Source of the DNA: Flammeovirgaceae bacterium
GTDB taxonomy: Bacteria > Bacteroidota > Bacteroidia > Cytophagales > Cyclobacteriaceae
Assembly (NCBI GenBank): GCA_003228395.1
Contig: QIDJ01000027.1
Coordinates: 1-6,216 of the forward strand
Length of the DNA: 6,216 nucleotides
Direction: 5' to 3'
How positions within the stretch are numbered: the first letter of the stretch is position 1; every line of letters starts with the position of its first letter. Positions 1 through 4,660 of this stretch are shown piece by piece. The notes under the pieces are model-generated. The model saw only the letters and a list, made by a program, of their open reading frames with translations, had not been told where the DNA came from and did no database searches. The position numbers were made by a program, and so were the translations under genes.

Positions 1-390
1 CATGCGCATATCCAGAAGTGCATCAAAACGTGTACTGAAGCCTCTTTCGGCCGAATCGATCTGGTGTGAAGAAACGCCCAGATCTGCCAGTATGCCATCG
101 ACAGCAGTTATTTTATACATTTTCAGATACCTGATGAAATACCTGAAATTGGCATCGATAAAAATAAAACGGGGATCATCGGCAAAGGCCGCAGCATTCG
201 CTTTGGCATCCGGATCCTGATCAAAAGCGAATAACTTCCCGCTTTCAAGTGTGCGTAATATTTCTGCCGTATGTCCGCCTCCGCCAAAAGTCAGGTCAAC
301 ATATACTCCTTCAGGATGGATATCCAACCCTTCCATGCTTTCTTTCAACATTACCGGATTATGATAGGTATCAGGCATTAAATTCAGCAT
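1..390 (-). CDS. rsmH: 16S rRNA (cytosine-1402-N4)-methyltransferase RsmH, N-terminal part
   Basis: Only the first 130 residues are present; the gene continues past the left edge. RsmH (MraW) uses S-adenosylmethionine to methylate N4 of C1402 in the decoding centre of 16S rRNA. Visible family marks are NPVML near residues 11-15, the SAM-binding loop DLTFGGGGHTAEIL (32-45), FDQDPDA (56-62), the ADLGVSSHQID stretch (102-112), ERGFS (115-119) and DMRM at the edge (127-130). The chosen ATG lies at 390-388 and shares its A with the mraZ stop codon (TAATG). Translation is therefore probably coupled to mraZ, and no separate promoter or Shine-Dalgarno is seen. A second in-frame ATG at codon 5 is possible. 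This mraZ-rsmH order is the standard start of the dcw cluster; ftsL and ftsI-type genes would be expected further left (known from the family, not visible here). Confidence 0.96.
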   Translation of the reverse strand, partial: MLNLMPDTYHNPVMLKESMEGLDIHPEGVYVDLTFGGGGHTAEILRTLESGKLFAFDQDPDAKANAAAFADDPRFIFIDANFRYFIRYLKMYKITAVDGILADLGVSSHQIDSAERGFSTRFDALLDMRM

Positions 391-833
391 TACTCGTTCA
401 GATATTTTTCAGCCAATGCAGAAAGTTCCTGAGGATCTTTGATCAGGTAGTCCTCGTATTTATCCGGATTCCAGATTTCCATACGGTTGCCCATTCCAAC
501 CAATACACATTCCCTTTCGAGGGATGCATGAGTGAGCATAAACTTAGGGATCAGAAACCTGCCGGCATTGTCCAGTTCTACCGAAGCGCTTCCTCTGAAA
601 AAATTGCGCTGCAAACGCCTGTATTCAACATTGAATTCGTTCAGGCCGGCAATCCTGGAAAAAATCTTTTTATACTCTACTAAGGGATACAAGAGCAGAC
701 ATGGCTCAAATCCCTTTACTAAATACAATTCAGTGCTGGAGGATTCAGGCAGCGACGCCTTTAAGCGGGAAGGCAAAACAAGCCTTCCTTTGGCATCGAG
801 CTTACATTCATATTCGCCTGTAATAAATAGCAT
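390..833 (-). CDS. mraZ: Transcriptional regulator MraZ
   Basis: MraZ is an AbrB-like DNA-binding protein that forms ring-shaped oligomers and regulates its own dcw operon. The 147-residue protein has the two tandem MraZ/SpoVT-AbrB half-domains, each with its signature DxxxR: DAKGRLVLP at residues 13-21 and DNAGRFLIP at 88-96. The length is usual for the family. I start at the ATG at 833-831, because relatives begin close to GEYECKLDAKGR and the candidate promoter at 861-891 would place transcription start near 855. An upstream in-frame TTG at 863 would add ten unconserved residues and lies inside that promoter. The stop codon overlaps the rsmH start by one base. GTGG-type boxes directly upstream fit autoregulation. 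Identity is firm; only the start is slightly uncertain. Confidence 0.95.
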   Translation of the reverse strand: MLFITGEYECKLDAKGRLVLPSRLKASLPESSSTELYLVKGFEPCLLLYPLVEYKKIFSRIAGLNEFNVEYRRLQRNFFRGSASVELDNAGRFLIPKFMLTHASLERECVLVGMGNRMEIWNPDKYEDYLIKDPQELSALAEKYLNE

Positions 834-860
834 ATCCCCTGAGTCATCCTTCTTCAATAA

Positions 861-891
861 CAAACATCTGTAAAAAAAATGGTAAAGTCAA
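861..891 (-). promoter_or_regulatory. Candidate mraZ-rsmH promoter (Bacteroidota type)
   Basis: Reading the minus strand, TTG at 891-889 (within TTGAC) is followed after 20 nt by GATGTTTG at 868-861. The Bacteroidota consensus is TTTG, about 19 nt, then TAnnTTTG; here the -7 box misses only its first T. Transcription would begin near 855, leaving a leader of about 20 nt before the mraZ ATG at 833. The -33 element touches the proximal MraZ box, so a bound MraZ ring could block the sigma factor. This is a pattern match only. Confidence 0.4.
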
Positions 892-1117
892 CCACTTTCC
901 CCCACTTTTTACCACTTTTATATATTAAGATGTGTTTTTTCTCCCACTTCCGTACACGGAAAACACGGTTTGAAGCTAACTGGGGCAATTATAGACTAAT
1001 AAAAGATGCCCCGGCAGGAGTTTAAAAGATTTGATAAATAACGGGATGCGGGTTGTATCAGAATGCCGATTATCAGCAAAATTTCACAGAATCAGGCAAA
1101 AACCTCATGATAACGGC
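864..1117. other. Noncoding region upstream of the dcw cluster
   Basis: This 254-bp gap separates the polyprenyl synthase stop codon from mraZ. It holds the MraZ operator and promoter listed separately. It also contains a 6-bp inverted repeat, TTCCGT-AC-ACGGAA (948-961), beside the distal GTGGG box, and a GC-rich 6-bp pairing between GGGGCA (982-987) and TGCCCC (1007-1012) with a 19-nt loop. I see no reading frame resembling a protein and no convincing hairpin-plus-T-run terminator after the synthase gene. Confidence 0.5.
891..919 (-). promoter_or_regulatory. MraZ operator: three 10-bp-spaced GTGG[G/T] boxes
   Basis: On the minus strand three direct repeats follow one another exactly: AAAAGTGGTA, AAAAGTGGGG and GAAAGTGGTT. 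Their GTGG[T/G] cores sit at 915-911, 905-901 and 895-891. Known MraZ sites are tandem GTGGG/TGGTG-like or AAAGTG[T/G] repeats at 10-bp spacing ahead of mraZ, so motif, spacing, orientation and position all agree. A fourth GTGGG lies further upstream at 947-943, about three helical turns from the first box but 2 bp out of phase. The operator adjoins the candidate -33 element and probably mediates autoregulation of mraZ, rsmH and the downstream dcw genes. Confidence 0.72.
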
Positions 1118-2092
1118 CTATTTCTCTCTTTCAATGGTAAAGGTAACGAGCTCTTTGAGTGAGCTTTTATAGTCAGAATCGTCAAATTCGTCTAAAATTT
1201 CGATAGCCCGGCGATAATATTTCTGCATGACGGTCTGTGCATACTGGATTCCGCCTTTAGAGTCAACAAATTCAATTACCCTGCTGACTTTTCCGGCCTG
1301 TCCGTTATTACTTCTGATCAAACTCAGTATCTGCTTTTTACGCAGCCAGGAGGTGTTTTGAAGTGCATAAATCAACGGAAGTGTCAGTTTTTTCTCCTTT
1401 ATATCGATTCCAAGCGGTTTGCCGATCTCATCGGTACCATAATCAAACAAGTCATCTTTAACCTGAAATGCCATGCCCACATATTCTCCGAACAATTTCA
1501 TTTTGGAAACTACCTCCTGTCCGGCGCCTGACGATGCAGCTCCCACACCGCAGCATGAAGCAATCAAAGAGGCGGTTTTTTGCCTGATTATATCGTAGTA
1601 CACGTCTTCCGTGATGTCCAGGCTTCTCGCTTTTTCGATCTGCAACAGCTCTCCTTCGCTCATTTCTTTTGTAGCATCCGAAACAATCCTGAGCAATTCA
1701 AAATCCTTGTTGTCCACCGAAAGCAGCAGGCCACGTGAGAGAAGATAATCTCCGACTAAAACGGCAATTTTATTCTTCCACAATGCATTTACTGAAAAAA
1801 AACCTCTCCGGTAGTTGGCGTCGTCCACCACATCGTCGTGTACGAGTGTAGCGGTGTGAAGCAGCTCAACCAAAGAAGCACCACGGTAGGTTGCTTCTGT
1901 TATGCTCCCTGTGACGCCCGCACTCAAAAATACAAACATGGGCCTCATCTGTTTTCCTTTGCGCTTCACGATATAGTTCATGATCTTATCGAGCAAAAAC
2001 ACATCGCTTTTCATGGAATGACGAAATTTTCGTTCAAATTCCATCATTTCCGTGGCGATAGGAGCCTGTATCTGCTTTAGTCTGGCCTTCAT
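1118..2092 (-). CDS. Long-chain polyprenyl diphosphate synthase
   Basis: This trans-prenyltransferase would extend an allylic diphosphate with isopentenyl diphosphate units in the cytoplasm. The 324-residue length is normal. Visible motifs are GKQMRP (46-51, substrate diphosphate binding), the first aspartate-rich motif DDVVD (86-90) followed by RR at 95-96, GD at 114-115, QKT at 171-173, and the second aspartate-rich motif DDLFD (213-217) after QVK. The fifth residue before DDVVD is a small Ala where short-chain enzymes carry an aromatic, which suggests a long product (inference). HTATLVHDDVVD closely resembles E. coli IspB. In Bacteroidota the likely use is the menaquinone side chain; the exact chain length cannot be read from sequence. 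The ATG at 2092 has no Shine-Dalgarno but sits about 17 nt below a good -7 box. Confidence 0.94.
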   Translation of the reverse strand: MKARLKQIQAPIATEMMEFERKFRHSMKSDVFLLDKIMNYIVKRKGKQMRPMFVFLSAGVTGSITEATYRGASLVELLHTATLVHDDVVDDANYRRGFFSVNALWKNKIAVLVGDYLLSRGLLLSVDNKDFELLRIVSDATKEMSEGELLQIEKARSLDITEDVYYDIIRQKTASLIASCCGVGAASSGAGQEVVSKMKLFGEYVGMAFQVKDDLFDYGTDEIGKPLGIDIKEKKLTLPLIYALQNTSWLRKKQILSLIRSNNGQAGKVSRVIEFVDSKGGIQYAQTVMQKYYRRAIEILDEFDDSDYKSSLKELVTFTIEREK

Positions 2093-2108
2093 GCGTCTAA
2101 AATGATTA

Positions 2109-2139
2109 CAATATTACCACCATTTGACCCCAAACCAAA
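2109..2139 (-). promoter_or_regulatory. Candidate promoter of the polyprenyl synthase gene
   Basis: On the minus strand TTTG at 2139-2136 is followed by exactly 19 nt and then TAATATTG at 2116-2109. This matches the Bacteroidota -33/-7 promoter at every defined position but one. Transcription would start near 2104, giving a leader of roughly 12 nt before the ATG at 2092, short but common in this phylum. The box lies in the short divergent gap with the hydrolase gene. Confidence 0.5.
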
Positions 2140-2181
2140 GCCATGATTTCTTATTATTGTCATGAAAACGACCATCAAATT

Positions 2182-3036
2182 ATGATACATTTAAATAATA
2201 TTATCCTTGAATCTTTACACAACCACAAACGCATGCTGGCAGACATCAGGTTCGAAGTAAATGGCAAAAAAAAACCTGTTATTCTGTTTATTCACGGATT
2301 TAAAGGTTTTAAAGACTGGGGGCATTTTAATCTGATTGCTGATTATTTTGCGGAAAACGGATTTGTATATTCCAAAATAAACCTTTCGCACAACGGCACA
2401 ACCATTGAGCAACCTGAGGATTTTGCCGATCTGGAAGCATTTGGCAACAATAATTTCAGTATTGAACTGGATGATATCGGGGTGATGCTTGATTTCCTTC
2501 ATGGCGGGGAAAATCCCGTACCTGAACAGGAAATTGACAAAAACGTTATATTCCTCGCAGGCCACAGCCGTGGCGGCGGGCTGGTAATACTCAAAGCCGC
2601 CGAAGACACCCGGATCAGGGGCATTGCTACCTGGGCAGCTATTTCAGATTTGTCGGAAAGGTGGCCGGAAGAGGTGTTGCAGCAGTGGGAAAAAGACGGC
2701 GTTTACTATATATTCAACAGCCGTACCAAACAAAATATGCCGCTTTACTTCCAGTTGGTGCAGGATGTGGAAAATCATCCGGACCGGTTGAACATTCCGG
2801 AAGCCGCCGCTTCGATCACCTGCCCATGGCTGATCTGCCACGGTACCGAGGATGAGTCCCTGCCATTTACCATGGCCACTAGCCTGAAATCGTGGAATAA
2901 AAGTGCAACACTTTTTATGATTGAAAATGCCGGCCATACCTTCGGTGGCAAACATCCGTACGAAGGCAGCGAATTGCCCCCTGACACGTGTAAACTGGTG
3001 GAGAAAACACGTGTATTTTTTGATTCGATACAATAA
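2182..3036 (+). CDS. Alpha/beta hydrolase, dienelactone hydrolase / serine esterase type
   Basis: This is probably a soluble cytoplasmic hydrolase of unknown substrate; no signal peptide is visible. Numbered from the ATG at 2182 (284 residues), it has the oxyanion HG at 38-39 in FIHGFKGFKDWGHF, the nucleophile elbow GHSRG at 127-131 (Ser129), a catalytic Asp at about 224 in HGTEDESLP, and His252 in NAGHTFG. The triad is complete and properly spaced. SHNGTT (69-74) and FGNNNFS (87-93) are further stretches I associate with this Bacteroidota subfamily. An in-frame ATG at 2143 would add 13 residues. I prefer 2182 because relatives have only about 17 residues before the LADIRFE segment, and 2143 nearly abuts the opposing promoter. 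Neither start has a Shine-Dalgarno. The gene is divergent from the polyprenyl synthase and convergent with the DUF1801 fragment, so it is probably a single-gene unit. Esterase, thioesterase or peptidase activity are all possible. Confidence 0.92.
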   Translation: MIHLNNIILESLHNHKRMLADIRFEVNGKKKPVILFIHGFKGFKDWGHFNLIADYFAENGFVYSKINLSHNGTTIEQPEDFADLEAFGNNNFSIELDDIGVMLDFLHGGENPVPEQEIDKNVIFLAGHSRGGGLVILKAAEDTRIRGIATWAAISDLSERWPEEVLQQWEKDGVYYIFNSRTKQNMPLYFQLVQDVENHPDRLNIPEAAASITCPWLICHGTEDESLPFTMATSLKSWNKSATLFMIENAGHTFGGKHPYEGSELPPDTCKLVEKTRVFFDSIQ

Positions 3037-3040
3037 ATTT

Positions 3041-3121
3041 TTAGATAAAATCCTCCCTAAGCGTCATCCGTATGGATACACGTGGCTGGTCTGAGTATGC
3101 GTTTCTAAACTCAAAATAAAA
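3041..3121 (-). pseudogene. Possible C-terminal remnant of an outer-membrane protein (weak)
   Basis: The last 26 codons of a minus-strand frame read YFEFRNAYSDQPRVSIRMTL followed by REDFI and a TAA stop. The alternating polar and hydrophobic pattern (VSIRMTLR) and aromatic ending resemble the final beta strand of Bacteroidota TonB-dependent receptors or similar barrels. No matching upstream coding sequence is present: the frame runs into a Lys-rich segment and then the 10-bp repeats. This may be chance. It is listed because it adjoins a truncated gene on the same strand. Confidence 0.15.
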
Positions 3122-3160
3122 TGCCCGATATTTTTTTTGTTGCAAGTTTATAAGAGAAAG

Positions 3161-3216
3161 AATTATATTCATAAATATCCATATATATCCGTATTTATCC
3201 ATAAATATTCGCAAAT
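3161..3216. repeat. Phased degenerate 10-bp AT-rich tandem repeat
   Basis: On the plus strand the run divides into exact 10-bp units: AATTATATTC, ATAAATATCC, ATATATATCC, GTATTTATCC, ATAAATATTC, then a partial GCAAAT. The consensus is about RTAAATATCC, and the CC/TC dinucleotide recurs once per helical turn. The right end runs into the coding sequence of the truncated DUF1801 gene and supplies its stop codon (3197-3195). Such phased AT tracts can bend DNA, bind a protein cooperatively, or arise by slippage at a repair junction; the sequence alone does not decide. Confidence 0.6.
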
Positions 3217-3422
3217 GGCAGTGGGGCTTTTGGATCGCAGTGATAACCTGCCGGGTATAATTCATGCGGAACAACATACCCGATCATTCCATAATTCATT
3301 ACTTCCACAAAACCTTTGGGCAGGTTCGATAAAATGGTATCACGTAGCTCTTTGAAATATTCCGCCCGGTCATCTGGAAACTCAGTCAGATAATCCTGTA
3401 CGTTTTCTGCTTTTGATTGCAT
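3195..3422 (-). pseudogene. Truncated DUF1801 (YdhG-like) domain protein
   Basis: The 75-residue frame reads like the first half of a DUF1801 protein: an N-terminal helix-rich part (VQDYLTEFPDDRAEYFKELRDTI), then MNYGMIGYVVPHELYPAGYH (42-61) and CDPKAPLPFANI. Full-length relatives are about 130-150 residues and continue from PLPF into an ASQKN-like segment and a second half. Here the frame ends NIYG-stop inside the 10-bp repeats, and none of the three frames downstream resumes the missing part. The function of the family is poorly known. The retained half has no frameshift and has a strong Shine-Dalgarno, so the loss may be recent, or a short protein may still be made. The ATG at 3422 is fixed by the ribosome site. 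The gene follows the flavin reductase gene by 84 bp on the same strand. Confidence 0.75.
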
Positions 3423-3429
3423 ATACTTA

Positions 3430-3435
3430 CTCCTT
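3430..3435 (-). promoter_or_regulatory. Strong Shine-Dalgarno of the DUF1801 gene
   Basis: AAGGAG on the minus strand lies 7 nt before the ATG at 3422, a near-perfect ribosome site. It decides the start codon. No other complete gene start in the window has such a motif, which is typical of Bacteroidota, so this one stands out. Confidence 0.7.
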
Positions 3436-3506
3436 TTACTATTAAATTACAATTTAACGATTTTCGTATGTGCGGTACCTTAATAAAGACTAATGGCCGA
3501 ACTCCG

Positions 3507-4397
3507 CTATATCTGCAGCAACGCCAGCCAGGCTTCCTCCACATTGCCATCGGCAAGCAGTTCCTGTGCATACACATGAAGATGAAATACATACGATTCC
3601 CGGTCGTTTTTAAACCTTTCCCTTAGCTCTGAAATCGAGGGATTTTCTGCGTATTCCTTTATGGATTCCTTTGGCGGCAATTTTTCAATATTTCCCAGTT
3701 TACCAAGATCATTCCCTGTCAGTACAATGCTGTTTTTTACACTACCTGGTAATTGGTCAACACCGATTCCCTTGGTCGCCAGCGGCTTGGCAATTTCAAA
3801 CAAGGAAGATTCCCCCGCCCTTGTGTACCAGTCACCGCCCATTCTGCCGATCACATCCAGTTTACGCGGGTCAATGCGTTGGTTCTCGTCAAGTAATTCT
3901 TTTTTCATGTGTATTAGCAGAACTTCACAGATCACCAGATTACCCGCCCCGCCCTCGCGACCGAGCGGAACAACTTCATTCACTCTGCATTCAAAGGCTA
4001 CCGGCGCCTCTCCTACCCTCGGTGGTTTTACCCTCTCCGAGGCTACCATTGTCAAACCTGCTTTTTCAAATTCGTTAACACCCTTTTCATACTCCGTGCT
4101 CGAAAGCGACATTTGTTGGGCAATCGCATAATTTACGATGTTAATAACTACTTCCGGGTGACTGATTACATTGTCAAATGTATGTTTGGTGGTGTTATCT
4201 TTCACCCTGCGCGCAGGAGAAAAAATCAGGATCGGTGGATTGACGCTGAAGGCATTAAAAAAGCTAAACGGACTCAGGTTAACATTGCCATCCGGATCGA
4301 TGGTGCTTGCAAAGGCAATCGGCCTGGGAGCCACCGCACCCAGCAAATATCCGTGCATTTTCTGAACGCTTACTTTTTCAGGATCAACGATTAGCAT
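3507..4397 (-). CDS. Flavin reductase-like FMN-binding split-barrel protein with C-terminal helical extension
   Basis: The first 205 or so residues match the flavin reductase-like (DIM6/NTAB) split-barrel fold, which binds FMN and either reduces it with NAD(P)H or acts as a flavoprotein. Visible marks are GAVAPRPIAFASTID (20-34), NLSPFSFFNAFSVNPP (40-55), SPARRVKDNTTKHTFDN (60-76), VVINIV (83-88), an EF/AGLT segment (109-116), EAPVAFECRV (130-139) and IGRMGGDWYT (183-192). Residues about 205-296 form an extra segment ending in two predicted helices (RESYVFHLHVYAQELLADGN then VEEAWLALLQ) that looks like a single TPR-like hairpin; its role is unknown. The ATG at 4397 lacks a Shine-Dalgarno. No pathway gene lies beside it that would name the substrate. 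Assignment to the fold is firm; activity is not. Confidence 0.92.
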   Translation of the reverse strand: MLIVDPEKVSVQKMHGYLLGAVAPRPIAFASTIDPDGNVNLSPFSFFNAFSVNPPILIFSPARRVKDNTTKHTFDNVISHPEVVINIVNYAIAQQMSLSSTEYEKGVNEFEKAGLTMVASERVKPPRVGEAPVAFECRVNEVVPLGREGGAGNLVICEVLLIHMKKELLDENQRIDPRKLDVIGRMGGDWYTRAGESSLFEIAKPLATKGIGVDQLPGSVKNSIVLTGNDLGKLGNIEKLPPKESIKEYAENPSISELRERFKNDRESYVFHLHVYAQELLADGNVEEAWLALLQI

Positions 4398-4403
4398 CTG
4401 GTA

Positions 4404-4553
4404 TCATGTTTTGTATTCATACAATATTTCGCTTTCATCAAAAACCGCTTGTAAGCAACATTGCCGAAAGGAAAAATCCATTCCTATAGGTACTTTAGTC
4501 CTGAAATTTACAGAAGTACCACCTGATGGTTGCACGCGATTATGGTTGGTCAA
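4404..4553 (-). CDS. Possible small ORF just upstream of the flavin reductase gene
   Basis: A minus-strand frame of 49 codons from TTG at 4553, or 43 from GTG at 4535, ends with TGA only 6 nt before the flavin reductase ATG, a spacing typical of operon partners. The sequence includes VQPSGGTSVNFRTKVP and ends FDESEILYEYKT, with ordinary codon use and mixed composition. Against it: no upstream ATG start (only an internal one giving 25 residues), no Shine-Dalgarno, no family that I recognise, and a length reachable by chance. It could also be the tail of a decayed gene, since a stop at 4589-4587 closes the frame upstream. Confidence 0.17.
   Translation of the reverse strand: MTNHNRVQPSGGTSVNFRTKVPIGMDFSFRQCCLQAVFDESEILYEYKT
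4411..4424. promoter_or_regulatory. 14-bp inverted repeat upstream of the flavin reductase gene
   Basis: TTGTAT-TC-ATACAA is a perfect inverted repeat with a 2-bp centre, 13 bp before the flavin reductase start codon. Size and place suit a dimeric repressor operator, such as those for flavin or redox regulators. It overlaps the tail of the possible small ORF. AT-rich palindromes this short do arise by chance. Confidence 0.25.
4489..4520. other. Imperfect stem-loop in the flavin reductase-valS gap
   Basis: GGTACTT (4489-4495) pairs with AAGTACC (4514-4520) around an 18-nt loop. There is no T-run on either side, so it is not a standard terminator. It lies about 140 bp before the valS start and upstream of its candidate promoter, so it is unlikely to be in the valS leader. 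Confidence 0.2.
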
Positions 4554-4601
4554 AGGTAAAGTTTTGTTGTTAAATAAAAACGCAAATCATCCGTAGTAAG
4601 A

Positions 4602-4632
4602 TTAAAATGACCATTATAATTACGTAATTTTG
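4602..4632 (+). promoter_or_regulatory. Candidate valS promoter
   Basis: TAATTTTG at 4625-4632 is a perfect match to the Bacteroidota -7 box TAnnTTTG, 28 bp before the valS ATG. The -33 position 19 nt upstream (4602-4605) reads TTAA, a half match to TTTG. Transcription would start near 4637, giving a leader of about 24 nt. A 12-bp perfect palindrome, AATTACGTAATT (4618-4629), overlaps the -7 box and could be an operator or chance. Confidence 0.5.
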
Positions 4633-4660
4633 CGGCTCAAAATTTGAATTACAGCAACGA

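Noticed and set aside
249..683. 144-residue plus-strand reading frame opposite mraZ and the rsmH start
   Set aside because: It lies antisense to two firmly identified genes, has no recognisable domain and reads as a shadow of their codon bias.
834..863. Longer mraZ start at the TTG codon at 863
   Set aside because: The extra ten residues are not part of the usual MraZ N-terminus and the codon lies inside the candidate -7 box.
982..1016. Terminator after the polyprenyl synthase gene
   Set aside because: The GGGGCA/TGCCCC pairing is only 6 bp with a 19-nt loop, has no following T-run, and lies over 100 bp past the stop codon.
2123..2159. Plus-strand hydrolase promoter (TTTG at 2123, TATTATTG at 2152)
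   Set aside because: The spacing is 25 nt rather than about 19 and the -7 box is imperfect, so it is not listed.
2644..3033. 129-residue minus-strand frame within the hydrolase gene
   Set aside because: It is antisense to the catalytic part of the hydrolase and shows no family motif.
3093..3138. Terminator between the convergent hydrolase and DUF1801 genes
   Set aside because: There is a run of eight T at 3131-3138, but the only nearby hairpin (TGAGT/ACTCA) has 5-bp arms, a 12-nt loop and is not adjacent to the T-run.
3161..3216. CRISPR-like array
   Set aside because: The 10-bp units have no spacers, are too short and are AT-rich; they form a simple tandem repeat.
3041..3277. 78-residue minus-strand frame as a complete gene
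   Set aside because: Its first half is the DUF1801 coding sequence read in a different frame; only the last 26 codons merit a note as a possible remnant.
3661..4131. 156-residue plus-strand reading frame inside the flavin reductase gene
   Set aside because: It is fully antisense to a conserved domain, and its Ser/Pro-rich composition is typical of an antisense shadow.
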